A stretch of 64,000 nucleotides of DNA from Acholoe squamosa (lineage: Eukaryota > Annelida > Polychaeta > Phyllodocida > Polynoidae), in the NCBI GenBank assembly GCA_949317995.1, contig OX439050.1, forward strand, positions 18,058,061 through 18,122,060. The letters are read 5' to 3'. The notes beneath the pieces were generated by a model, which saw only the letters and a list, made by a program, of their open reading frames with translations, was not told where the DNA came from and made no database searches. The position numbers were made by a program, and so were the translations under genes. Shown here one piece after another: positions 1 to 8,954 of the stretch (position 1 is its first letter; the number at the start of each line of letters is the position of its first letter).

Positions 1-2
1 AC

Positions 3-3000
3 ACCCACCTGACCCAGCCAGAAGAAAGACTGAAGCTGTCCGCCTTACTACGTAAGCATGTGGATGTCTTTAAATCCCCAGATGAACCGTTAGGGCGCAC
101 CGATCGATGTCTGCATAACATCGACACGGGTGACGCACAACCTATCCGAGTCCCTTATAGAAGGATTCCGCTCAGCAGGAAAGCTGCGGCGGATGAACAA
201 CTTAAGGAGATGTTGGATACGGGGGTGGTTAGGCCAAGTACTAGTCCCTGGTCCAGTCTCGTCCAGATGGTGACGAAGAAGGATGGGACCATGAGATTCT
301 GCGTCGATTATCGATGTCTGAATGGAGTGACTAAGAAAAATGCCTACCCCCTCCCGCGCATCGACGAATCCTTGGATGCCCTAGGAGGAAACAAGTGGTT
401 TAGTTGTCTCCATCTCCAATCTGGATATTGGCAGATCGGGATGAATCCCGACGACGTCGAGAAAACCGCTTTTTCCTATCAGAGGGGGCTCTACGAATTC
501 GATCGAATGGCGTTTGGTTTGTGTAACGCCCCCGCCACATTCGAGCGAATGATGGAGGAGATGTTGAGAGGTTTGCTGGGTAAAAGTTGCCTGGTTTACC
601 TCGATGATATCATCGTCTTCGGCAAAACGACGGATGAAGCAATGGCGAATCTGGCAGAAGTTTTCAACAGGATTCGAGCATGGGGACTGAAGTTGAAACC
701 TAAAAAGTGTCAACTTTTTAGGACTTCAGTCGAGTACCTGGGCCGAATCGTGTCTGAACAGGGTATAGAAGCCAACCCGGGGAAAATTAGCGATGTAATG
801 ACTTGGGCTAGGCCCACTACAGTGAAGGAAATTCGATCCTTCATTGGTTTTTGTTCCTACTACCTAGAGTTCATCCCGGGGTTCGCGGAACTCGTGAGTC
901 CTTTACAGGACTTAGTGATCCAAAAACCTAAAGGTAGTAGAGGTCGTTACGAGGCATTCGCGTGGACGGAAAGAGCCGAACATGCCTTTGTCGAGTTAAA
1001 ACGAAGTTTCAGGGAGACACCTGTGCTTCGATTCCCCACATCCGACGGTCGTTTTATCTTGGACACTGACGCCAGTAATACCGCGATCGGGGCTGTTCTA
1101 TCCCAAGTGCAGGATGGAGCAGAGGTCCAGATCTCGTTTGCTAGCAACACTCTAAGTAAAACACAACGAAACTACTGCACCACCAAAAGGGAACTGCTGG
1201 CAGTTGTCGTGTACACCAGGAAGTTTAGGCACTACCTCTATGGTGGTAACTTCACTATCCGCACCGATCATTCGTCTTTGAAATGGCTCCTGAATTTCAA
1301 AGAGGCTGAAGGAATGATGGGTAGGTGGCTGGCCCACCTTTCAGAGTTCGGTCTCGAAAACTCTAAGATCGAACATCGAAGTGGGGCCAAGCATCTAAAC
1401 GCCGATGGTCTTAGTCGTATCCCTGTGCGGCTATGCCAGAGGTCGGATTGCACAGACTGTGGCAGTCATAATGCTGTTTTGGCAGCTGTAAGTAGTTTAG
1501 TAGACAGCCGGGTGGGTGTTGCATTTTGGTCTCTCGATGAACTCATTGATGCTCAGAAAGCGGACACCGACATCAAACGAGTTGCTGAATGGCTAGTTAA
1601 GGGGGCTAAACCCACTAGGCCTGATGTATCAATCGAGAGCGCCGAGGTACGGAAATTAATAGGGCAATGGCCTCTATTAACCTTCCGTGAAGGCTTGTTG
1701 TGTCGTTGGAAAGTCGAGGCGGGTCGAGCTAGACGCACGATTCAAGTAGTTGTACCACGCCAACTGAGGGGTGAGGTACTCTCCTTTTGCAATGGACACC
1801 GAACGGCGGCACATTTTGGTCGTAAACGAACGCTCGAGAAAGTGAAAAGGAGATATTACTGGCCCGGAATGGGAAAGGACATAGGTCGGTGGGTTCGGCA
1901 TTGTCCTACCTGTTGCCTGGTAAAGCCCGGCGAGGGCATGGGTAAGTCTCCTCTGCACCAAGAGTTGTTCGGGGTGAGATTCGGGAGGATAGCTATAGAT
2001 ATAATCTCGGGATTTGCACCCACGCCAAACAAGAATACTTGCATGTTAGTAATCCAGGATTACTTCACCAAGTATGTACGCGCTATTCCCCTACCAAATC
2101 ACACAGCAGAGACCTGTGCAGAGGCCTTCGTGGACGAATGGGTTTTGACTTTTGGAGTCCCGTTGCTTCTGCATTCCGACCAAGGTCGAGAATTTGAGTC
2201 TCGACTCTTCTCTGAGATGTGTGAATATTTGACGATTGTAAAACAGAGAACCAATCCGTACAGACCACAGAGCGATGGTCAGGTAGAAAGGTTCAATAGA
2301 ACATTGATTCAGAGTCTGACTATGTTGGTAGACAAACATATGGACGACTGGGATGAACAGGCTAAATATGTGGTGTCCGCATATAACAGCTCTGAACACA
2401 GTTCTACTGGATGCAGTCCAAATATGATGGTATTCGGGGAAGAAATTCTCATGCCAGCGGATGTGATTTTCGGCTCAATCGAAAACCCACTCGAAGTCCC
2501 TTGTTCCGTCACTTTCTTGGAACAACTTCGTGACCGATTGAGAGAGAGTTACAGCATGGTAAGAGAAAACCTAGGTAAATCTGCGGAACGCCAGAAGGTC
2601 GGGTATGACTATGGGCTAAAGCAGAGAAGATACTCAGTTGGGGAACAGGTGGTGAGGTACCACACCCCCCAGGCAGCTATGAAGCTTGCTCCCAACTGGG
2701 ATGGGCCGTTCGTAGTAGATTCTGTCCTCTCTGAGTCGACATTATTACTTCAATCATCCCGCGGACGGTTGCAGAAGAGCAATGTCGATAGAGTGCGCCG
2801 GTGGTTGGGCGTAGAGCTATCACAAACTGTCGAGTTGTTGCAACCACAACTTGATGATGATTCACCTTCTCGTAAGGCTACGAAAAGGGCTAAGTCTGTT
2901 TCTGGACAGGTCGAAATAGAGATCGAAAGATCGCGGCCGGAAGTTCAGTCTAAAAAACAAACTACGCAGGGTCATCGAAAACGACAGCAAAAGGCTCGAA

Positions 3001-3494
3001 AACTGAGCGAGGTGGAGGTGTTGGATGCCAGTAAACCATCAAAGCGGCGCCGTGGTCGACCGGCCCGTCGAGATAAGTTGAAAGCATCTAAACAACCTTT
3101 GAAGGGATGTCGGAAGCCCGACCCCCCCTCGAAGGTGCGAACGACTGAACAAACTTCACATCGAAACGTCTCGATTGAAGTCAAAGATCAGTCACTCCAG
3201 TCCGGACCTATGACTCGAGCGAGGCTTAAGCGCCAAGGCTCATCAAAGGAACGGTCAGCGAGTGTCGAGGATGAAAGGAAATCCAGAGCAAACACTCTGG
3301 CTCCTACATCCACACCGTCACAAGTGATGGGAGGCAGACGCCGACGGAAACGGGTTAATAGCCCGGTCGGCCCGGCCACATCAAAGGACGGTGGGCTAGG
3401 AGGGGGTGATAGTAACCCGCCCCAAGGCTCAACACTCGTTCCTATAGTAAAGGTTAGAATCAGGAAAAGTCCTAGATTAAACCCTACTCAGTAA
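3..3494 (+). CDS. Ty3/Gypsy retrotransposon Pol polyprotein, 5' partial
   Basis: Reverse transcriptase, RNase H and integrase of a Gypsy-type LTR element. The frame is already open at the left edge of the window, so the start (gag, protease) lies outside; the first in-frame start-like codon is a GTG at 60, which is probably not a real start. Residues are counted from position 60. RT has the LHLQSGYWQI block near residue 118 and the YLDD active site near 180. RNase H has DTDAS near 335. The integrase has an H2C2 zinc finger (about 580-620) and a DDE core: IDIISG near 645, HSDQGRE near 705, DGQVERFNR near 742. From about residue 910 to the stop there is a Lys/Arg-rich tail with an RGRP AT-hook core near residue 1000. 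No stop or frameshift interrupts it, so this part could be recent or still active. The family is clear; the clade is not resolved. Confidence 0.93.
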   Translation, partial: THLTQPEERLKLSALLRKHVDVFKSPDEPLGRTDRCLHNIDTGDAQPIRVPYRRIPLSRKAAADEQLKEMLDTGVVRPSTSPWSSLVQMVTKKDGTMRFCVDYRCLNGVTKKNAYPLPRIDESLDALGGNKWFSCLHLQSGYWQIGMNPDDVEKTAFSYQRGLYEFDRMAFGLCNAPATFERMMEEMLRGLLGKSCLVYLDDIIVFGKTTDEAMANLAEVFNRIRAWGLKLKPKKCQLFRTSVEYLGRIVSEQGIEANPGKISDVMTWARPTTVKEIRSFIGFCSYYLEFIPGFAELVSPLQDLVIQKPKGSRGRYEAFAWTERAEHAFVELKRSFRETPVLRFPTSDGRFILDTDASNTAIGAVLSQVQDGAEVQISFASNTLSKTQRNYCTTKRELLAVVVYTRKFRHYLYGGNFTIRTDHSSLKWLLNFKEAEGMMGRWLAHLSEFGLENSKIEHRSGAKHLNADGLSRIPVRLCQRSDCTDCGSHNAVLAAVSSLVDSRVGVAFWSLDELIDAQKADTDIKRVAEWLVKGAKPTRPDVSIESAEVRKLIGQWPLLTFREGLLCRWKVEAGRARRTIQVVVPRQLRGEVLSFCNGHRTAAHFGRKRTLEKVKRRYYWPGMGKDIGRWVRHCPTCCLVKPGEGMGKSPLHQELFGVRFGRIAIDIISGFAPTPNKNTCMLVIQDYFTKYVRAIPLPNHTAETCAEAFVDEWVLTFGVPLLLHSDQGREFESRLFSEMCEYLTIVKQRTNPYRPQSDGQVERFNRTLIQSLTMLVDKHMDDWDEQAKYVVSAYNSSEHSSTGCSPNMMVFGEEILMPADVIFGSIENPLEVPCSVTFLEQLRDRLRESYSMVRENLGKSAERQKVGYDYGLKQRRYSVGEQVVRYHTPQAAMKLAPNWDGPFVVDSVLSESTLLLQSSRGRLQKSNVDRVRRWLGVELSQTVELLQPQLDDDSPSRKATKRAKSVSGQVEIEIERSRPEVQSKKQTTQGHRKRQQKARKLSEVEVLDASKPSKRRRGRPARRDKLKASKQPLKGCRKPDPPSKVRTTEQTSHRNVSIEVKDQSLQSGPMTRARLKRQGSSKERSASVEDERKSRANTLAPTSTPSQVMGGRRRRKRVNSPVGPATSKDGGLGGGDSNPPQGSTLVPIVKVRIRKSPRLNPTQ

Positions 3495-3974
3495 TCGATG
3501 ATTCGCACAATACTAAGCAGCAGCTTTACTAACCTGTTTTTTTAATGAGGCTTTAAAATAACGGGTGCCGTTCTTGAGTAAATCTGTCTGTGGACGTGAA
3601 GCCAACGGTGAATAAAAAATTACACAACGAGAAGTCATACGATTGCCTCTTAGTTTGAGACAACCTGATGCTAGAAACATGGAAGTATGGGGCCTCCGAC
3701 TTTTATTCTGACTGTGAGGATGGGTTCCCAGCATAGGCTGGTGGATTCTGCCGGAAGGGTAGATCCATATTGGAACCATTTTTTTTAATCCCGGTAGTCT
3801 GATGAAGGGGGGGGTGCCCAAATTATCCATGTTAATAGTGTTGGAACCCATAGACCGCATAGTAAATAACGGCATATGCAAACATTGCGACTAGAGAACC
3901 AGAGCGTGACGGTGAGTGGAGAGTGAGTCGTTCTATTTTTTGAGCATTACCTTATTTGGTCATGGCGTGATGCG
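3495..3974 (+). other. sequence after Gypsy pol, possible polypurine tract and LTR start
   Basis: No gene is supported here. A purine run at about 3805-3814 followed by TGCCC at 3815 looks like a polypurine tract and LTR start for the upstream pol, but no second LTR copy is visible, so this is inference. A 122-codon reverse frame at 3513-3881 has no recognisable domain and is taken as chance. Confidence 0.35.
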
Positions 3975-4056
3975 CTATGGACCAATAGGGTTCGCCCTCC
4001 TCGGTCACGTAGGCCCTTCCTCCAATCAGAGGCGTGCGCCACAGGGATAAAAGGCT
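3975..4056 (+). promoter_or_regulatory. promoter-like block with two CCAAT boxes and a TATA-like box
   Basis: ACCAAT at 3981 and CCAAT at 4022 are followed by GATAAAAG at 4046-4053, the layout of an RNA polymerase II core promoter. It sits just before the hairpin leader and the gag-like ORF, so it is a plausible LTR promoter for that transcript. Seen: the motifs. Inferred: the use. Confidence 0.45.
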
Positions 4057-4154
4057 GCGCCGCACACCATGGAGGTCACATCTGCGGCCTTCGCGTAAGA
4101 GTCGGACGCAGATTAGCTGGACTAAGCCTAGCTTATTCCAGCTGGTACGCTCCG

Positions 4155-4400
4155 CCCCGGGGACTTCCTACCTGAGTGTAGGAGGTCTCCCCTGCCTAAG
4201 TGTGGAGGGACACGACCTGCGTGAGCGCAGGTTTGTGTTCTCTCGAGGCTCCAGTCTTCGGTCCCTCGAGCCGCCTGAGTGCGGTTCGAGGTACATCGAA
4301 GGCACCTTCGAGGCTTCGACCCGCCAGAGTGCGGATTGAACCACCTCGAAGACCCTCTTCGACGTCTCGTACCGTCTGAGTACGGTTCGAGACCCGGAGT
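4155..4400 (+). other. 5' leader with a regular array of RNA stem-loops
   Basis: At least five strong hairpins and one weaker one, mostly with a loop of the form CTGAGT: loops at 4172-4177 (stem 4167-4182), 4196-4201 (weak stem), 4222-4225 (7-bp perfect stem 4215-4232), 4275-4280 (11-bp stem 4264-4291 with one G-U), 4325-4330 (CAGAGT) and 4376-4381 (12-bp stem 4364-4393 with one mismatch). Between them lie short TCGAAG/CTTCGA hairpins (about 4295-4310, 4346-4362). The array ends about 40 bases before the ORF A start codon. It could be a packaging, dimerisation or translation-control structure; the function is unknown. Confidence 0.7.
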
Positions 4401-4441
4401 CTTCTCTCTCCCTGGTGGAACCCAGCAGTTCAGGAAGAACC

Positions 4442-5584
4442 ATGGGGTCCTCGTCCGACGAGCAGTCAGGGTACAGCTCTTCGCCGAGCCACAAGTCGCA
4501 GAAGAAGAAGAAGAAGTCCAAGAGGACCAGACCCGAGCAAGAGCTCGAGTCTACCTCGGCTAAAAGTGCAGCCCTTCTGAAGCAGATCGAGGAAGCACAG
4601 AAAGTCTTGGCCGAGTCCCAGGAGCGGGAGAAGGAGCTCCACCGGAAGGCGAAAGAGGCATCTAAGCAGCAGAAGCGCGACTTGAAAGTCGCAGCTGCCG
4701 CCGCCTCAAGGGACTCCTCCCCCGATGAGATGGAGGTCGACAAGCCGTCGACACCTGCTCCATCGAAAAGTGCTACCCCTTCAGGTTCTAAGGGCAAGAA
4801 GCCCACTGAATCGAAGGCATCCAAGGGTACCTTGAAAGACTTCAAGATCCCTAAGGTGCCCAAGAAGGAAGGTAGCAAGAAGGAATCCGCAGCCAAGAAG
4901 GCTCCAGCCCGGGAAAGGAGTAGCGAGTCTACTGCACCACCGGAACCTGGAACCGAGCCGTCGGAGGTCGATGCCGGTGCCGTGGAGAGCACTGTATCCT
5001 CACCCCCAGACACGGCCAAGGCTGTCGACGAGTGGAAGCGGCTGTCAGCGATCACTGCCAAACGACGTACTGAGTACGTCGATGACAGGCCACTGACCAA
5101 GCTTCAGGACTACCGCAAGAACGGTCAAGTGGTACTCCCTAGTCTCGTGGGGAAGGATGGTAGTGACGACGAGGAATGGTATTCGGATGATAGTCATGCC
5201 ATTGACTGGTATGTCTCGATGATCGAGAATATCACGAATGCCTCAGACTCGTCGGGGGTGTCGCTGCCCGAGCGACAGCGGATTGTATTTGCATGGCGCA
5301 TCTTCAATCCAGGGCAGCAGTGTGCTTTCGAGAACTGCACACGTAAGGGGTTCCCCCCTCGCGTATATGCGACAGACGGCAGGTATGCTCGACACTTGGT
5401 TGAAGAGCACCGGGCCATCCGTCCGCAGTTCGGTTGTGTTAAGGTGGAAAAGACCATTCCATGTTATCAGGACCCTGATGACCCGACCTCTCCTCCTTTC
5501 GTGACCTCACGAAGGGGCTTGATGGCGCGTCATCTCAAGTCGTACAGCCCCATAAGTACAATGCCGAGGGCGCTATCCAACTAG
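4442..5584 (+). CDS. gag-like retroelement ORF A with C2H2-like zinc finger
   Basis: About 380 aa. The start is the ATG at 4442, in a good Kozak context (ACCATGG); the frame is open a little further upstream only through a GTG. The N-terminal half is Ser/Lys/Glu-rich with a coiled-coil-like stretch (about residues 40-80) and then a basic Pro/Ser/Lys-rich linker. The C-terminal third holds a C-x4-C...H-x4-H zinc-finger-like motif (nucleotides about 5323-5412) and a second, incomplete Cys/His cluster. No RT, protease or integrase motif is present. I read it as a nucleic-acid-binding Gag-type protein because of its neighbours (structured leader, downstream LTR-like block) and its GC-rich codon use, which resembles the adjacent Gypsy pol. 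The exact family is not recognised. Confidence 0.55.
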   Translation: MGSSSDEQSGYSSSPSHKSQKKKKKSKRTRPEQELESTSAKSAALLKQIEEAQKVLAESQEREKELHRKAKEASKQQKRDLKVAAAAASRDSSPDEMEVDKPSTPAPSKSATPSGSKGKKPTESKASKGTLKDFKIPKVPKKEGSKKESAAKKAPARERSSESTAPPEPGTEPSEVDAGAVESTVSSPPDTAKAVDEWKRLSAITAKRRTEYVDDRPLTKLQDYRKNGQVVLPSLVGKDGSDDEEWYSDDSHAIDWYVSMIENITNASDSSGVSLPERQRIVFAWRIFNPGQQCAFENCTRKGFPPRVYATDGRYARHLVEEHRAIRPQFGCVKVEKTIPCYQDPDDPTSPPFVTSRRGLMARHLKSYSPISTMPRALSN

Positions 5585-7410
5585 TGGAAACACTGGTTGG
5601 AAAGTGTGAACGGAATGAAAAGACAGGCGCGCCGACTAGACAGTGGATGCGGATGGCCCCCACACCCCCGTCTACGAAGCGCCTGTACATCAGACCGGAA
5701 CTGATGCCCGCTTTCTACGGTGCCTACCCCGAGTTCAGGGTAGAGCAACGGAAGAAGCGGGAGGCCAGTCGTCCTCGGGACCCCGGACCGACAGCTTCTA
5801 CGAGTGGGAACAAGAGGCCCCACTCTACAGAGGCTGGGAAGTCTGCCGGTTCGACTGAACTCAAGAAGCCTAAGCCGCAGGCTGCTCCCTCGAAGCCCGA
5901 AAAGGCATCGAAAGCCGCCCCGACCCCGGCTCCTAAAAAGTCGAAGACTGCTTCGACCGGTTCGGCCAAACCAAGCACCAGCGGTGCTAAAACTGGAGGC
6001 AAGACGGTGGAATCCCGGAGTGGCCGTGACCGGCAACCCAAGGTGACCACCAACTCGTCTCCCCCTGTCAAACCCCCTGCGGCAGCGGAAGACAGCACCC
6101 CAGCTGCCACGCCGCTTGTTCACGTGGGAGGCACGACACTGACCTCAGCAGCAGGAGCTAGCTTCTCCAACGTCGTGACAGGCGCCGACACCCCGACAGC
6201 AACCTTGCGTTGGGAGTTGGCACAGCCTGCCTACGGCGATGGCGTCGAACGTGGGGTCCCGAAGACGTTCGTGGAACGTTGTAAGGGACTTCTACAGATG
6301 ACGGGCAGCCCTGCTATCGACAAATTCGGTGAGGCATTTCGTGAGGAAGCGAGTGCCTACTTGTTCGGCCTGTTTGATAGAACAAACATGGCCATCCGTA
6401 ACGAGCTCCTTCCGGCTCTTAGGGATGAGGCGCGCCAGACCGTTCAGATGGAGATGGACTCTCGTCTGACCGATGTCCGAACGCGTCTCAATAACTTTGA
6501 GTCACAGGCCCAATATGATATTACCAAGAGGGATAGTATCATAGAAGGCTGGGAGGAAATCGACCGCGAATTCTTTAGAGTCTTCGGGGGCCAACTCTCG
6601 GAATGGATGAAGGACAAGCACCATGGCGTCCGAACCCTGAAGCCCGTTCGAACTGAGCCCTCTCGCGAAGCGCAGAGGTACCTCGTCGAGGGTGGAGTGG
6701 TCCCTGACGTCAGGACGCTGGCGGCTCAGACGAATCCTTTGAGAGAATTGTCTCCAAAAATGGACAGTCTGAGCTCGGCTATGACGATGTTGGGCCGAGA
6801 GCAGGTGGTGCAGGGCAAGCCTGACACCCCGGGTAGGTCTCTCGGTGCCTCCGTCTACCCACCAGCAGCCCCGTCTTCCTCCTCGGTTCCCTTGATAACC
6901 CTCTCGGGAGCCACCGAGCCTACACCGCCACCGGTCCAGAGAGTGGTGTCACCGAGGATCCATCCGGATCTTTACGGCATCACGCCTCTGGCCACGGCGA
7001 ATGTAGCCGTCTGCCCGGACCCGTCGGCTTCCGCCCAAGCAGTAGAACCTGCCGAGGCGGAACAGTCGATGGATATAGACGGGGACGTCGATGTCGTCGG
7101 TCATTCTCCAACGGCTCCCCCTGACCAGGGAGACAAGGACGACCTTGAAGGTCGGGAGAGCGACGACGACGACGGAAGCGACTCAGCAGACTCGGCCGTT
7201 CTCCACTCAGATACTGAGGGGGACTCCCGGGATGCACCCGAGACCTCTAACGAGGCTTGGAGTACGACAATGGACCGTGTGGCCCCATTGCCGGAGTCGC
7301 CGACGTTTTCGGGCCAGCTAGCTGCCAGTGCTTCACATGAGGAGGAGCGCACTGACGGAGAGCAGGCTGAAATCGACGCCGCTACAGGGTCCATCTCGGA
7401 GGATCAGTAG
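5584..7410 (+). CDS. gag-like retroelement ORF B, function unknown
   Basis: About 608 codons open, in the -1 frame relative to ORF A. The frame is open from 5482, so it overlaps the end of ORF A by about 100 bases. The first ATG in frame is at 5647, so translation could use reinitiation after the ORF A stop at 5582-5584 or a -1 frameshift; I find no classical slippery heptamer in the overlap. The protein has a Pro/Ala/Lys/Ser-rich N-terminal third, a helical middle (nucleotides about 6240-6660, possible capsid-like or coiled-coil part) and a very acidic, Ser/Asp-rich C-terminus. No catalytic motif is seen. It probably belongs to the same retroelement as ORF A. Confidence 0.5.
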   Translation: METLVGKCERNEKTGAPTRQWMRMAPTPPSTKRLYIRPELMPAFYGAYPEFRVEQRKKREASRPRDPGPTASTSGNKRPHSTEAGKSAGSTELKKPKPQAAPSKPEKASKAAPTPAPKKSKTASTGSAKPSTSGAKTGGKTVESRSGRDRQPKVTTNSSPPVKPPAAAEDSTPAATPLVHVGGTTLTSAAGASFSNVVTGADTPTATLRWELAQPAYGDGVERGVPKTFVERCKGLLQMTGSPAIDKFGEAFREEASAYLFGLFDRTNMAIRNELLPALRDEARQTVQMEMDSRLTDVRTRLNNFESQAQYDITKRDSIIEGWEEIDREFFRVFGGQLSEWMKDKHHGVRTLKPVRTEPSREAQRYLVEGGVVPDVRTLAAQTNPLRELSPKMDSLSSAMTMLGREQVVQGKPDTPGRSLGASVYPPAAPSSSSVPLITLSGATEPTPPPVQRVVSPRIHPDLYGITPLATANVAVCPDPSASAQAVEPAEAEQSMDIDGDVDVVGHSPTAPPDQGDKDDLEGRESDDDDGSDSADSAVLHSDTEGDSRDAPETSNEAWSTTMDRVAPLPESPTFSGQLAASASHEEERTDGEQAEIDAATGSISEDQ

Positions 7411-8003
7411 TATGATACTACTGCTCCTCCTCTTCAGCTTGGATCGCTGACATCGAACAGAGTCTCGATGTCAGCACGGAACCCCCGGGAACTCGTTCCC
7501 GGACGACGGTGTACCCTCCACGAGTGGGGGTACCTTTCCAGTCCCCGGACCTTCCTGCGAAGCTGTGTGGATCCGACGCCACCCTGGCCTTAGGGCCCGG
7601 TGGTGCCACACATCCTCGGCCTCACGGTCGAAGGACCATCATAGTAGTACTGTACACTATCGATGGGCTTCCTACGCTGGAAGGAGCTTCTCAACGAGAC
7701 AGGGAGGAAACGACACGACCCCAGTTGCCATACCCGGTCGTGCCTCCCTCGGATCGACCAGGAGCAGGTCGTGAAGCAGTGTTTCGACACTGGTCTCCTA
7801 CGTTGGATGGAGCAACGCCTTATAATTAACTGTGATAATAATTTTTTTCTACAGTACAGTAGAAACTATATTTCTATATATTCCTCTACTGTTTCTGTCG
7901 ACTATGTCGACGGATCCAGTAGTTCCTATTATTATCTAATTGTTTAGACTGATCCGAGGTCTCTGAATTTTCAGAGACCTCGTTTCAGTCTAGTGGGGGG
8001 TGG
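7411..8003 (+). other. hairpin-rich 3' untranslated region of the gag-like element
   Basis: No ORF of note. Perfect stem-loops: 7449-7472 (8 bp, loop containing CAGAGT), 7485-7502 (7 bp), 7777-7792 (6 bp closing a TTCG tetraloop), a composite stem 7702-7748 (GGGAGG/CCTCCC plus CACGACC/GGTCGTG), and a 48-base hairpin 7945-7992 (8 + 13 bp arms with a two-base internal mismatch). The G-rich run at about 7993-8003 may be a polypurine tract. Confidence 0.6.
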
Positions 8004-8471
8004 TGTGGTGGTCCCGCATCGTCTTCGAGGTACCTTCGTGGTCCTCGTGGGCGCCGTCGAGAGCACCTCTATTACCCGACGCCTGGGGGCGCTGGAGTCC
8101 AGCGCCACATCACCACTTGGTCACGTGGCCCTCGACTCCAGTGTATATAAGGCCGTTGTACGGCCTTCCTCAGGGTCAGTCCAGCCCCGACTGACCATCG
8201 TGAGCGATGGTTGGCGGCTGCCCGGCTACCATATTCTAGTACTCCTCTGTGCTGCTGCACAGAGGAGGTGTATGTGGAATATCAACTGTAGACACTAGAA
8301 GGCCTAGTGTCGAACCTGTTTTAGAGTTCAAACTCTGCCACCTGTAACTGTGATCAAGAACGGCTGATGCCTATGTGTTATTAGACAATAAAGTTTTAAC
8401 TGGAACCTGAATAGTTGTTCTTCGTTGTTTATCAAAAGATTCGATTGAACATCGAGGGGTAGAACACTACA
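8004..8471 (+). repeat. putative LTR of the gag-like element (TATA box, hairpins, poly(A) signal)
   Basis: It begins TGTGG after a purine-rich run and ends CTACA, giving TG...CA ends. It holds CACGTG near 8123, TATATAA at 8144-8150 and AATAAA at 8387-8392, the U3-R-U5 order. Just after the TATA box there are perfect hairpins: 8149-8167 (8 bp), 8174-8196 (8 bp), 8194-8211 (7 bp, TGAG loop, competes with the previous one), 8242-8267 (10 bp) and 8284-8311 region (8 bp). A matching 5' copy was not found, so the LTR call is an inference. Confidence 0.45.
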
Positions 8472-8774
8472 CCTTCAATAATACATTGTCCATGTTACAG
8501 GCTTCGCCGGACCCATTTGGTTTAGCCGCCATATTGTTTTCGTCGACTGTTTTAGAACCTTTTCTATTTGTCCTTGTCTTCCTCTCCGACATCCCAATAA
8601 TGTTCCAAAAATATGGTCTATACACTTACTGGATATTCATGTATATAAATTTCTCCTTTCTGCTGTTGTAGAGGCCAAGTTATTGTCGATGGTGGTCGAT
8701 TTTATCAGCTCACCACCGCCCTGCTAACCTTCGCCAAACGCCATATTCTCCGTATTGACACCCCATAAATAAAG
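8472..8774. other. non-coding stretch, nothing recognised
   Basis: AT-rich sequence between the putative LTR and an older repeat. I see no gene or repeat in it. Confidence 0.5.
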
Positions 8775-8954
8775 CACCTACCCAAAGTAACAAACCTGAG
8801 GGTAAACAACTTTGAAATCCCAACTGTCATGGCTGAAAATGAAGTCTCTGTCCTGTGCAATTTTTGTCTATTACAACCTATATGGTGACATATTTACATC
8901 AGGTAAAGCTAAAATATGGGACAGCAGTAAGATTTGTCAATGATTCACTGAAAA
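8775..8954 (+). repeat. left part of an older dispersed repeat split by a LINE
   Basis: About 8796-8940 matches, in reverse complement, the block at about 31490-31650. The repeat continues at 13943 after the LINE. It ends in ACTGAAAA (8947-8954), which is repeated at 13943-13950 as the LINE target-site duplication. Confidence 0.75.

Noticed and set aside
3513..3881. 122-codon reverse frame after Gypsy pol
   Set aside because: No domain or composition of a real protein; lies in a probable LTR region.
4384..4394. GGTTCGAGACC, a perfect Pol III B-box word, possible tRNA or SINE
   Set aside because: It is one arm of the hairpin array; no A box or tRNA fold around it.
5482..5584. Programmed -1 frameshift between ORF A and ORF B
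   Set aside because: Frames and overlap allow it, but no X-XXY-YYZ slippery site was found; kept only as a possibility.
5581..6123. Long reverse frames opposite ORF B
   Set aside because: Shadow frames of a GC-rich, low-complexity coding strand.
3815..8471. Treating 3815-4400 and 8004-8471 as the two LTRs of one element
   Set aside because: Apart from a GGTCACGT-type word and a TATA box they do not align.
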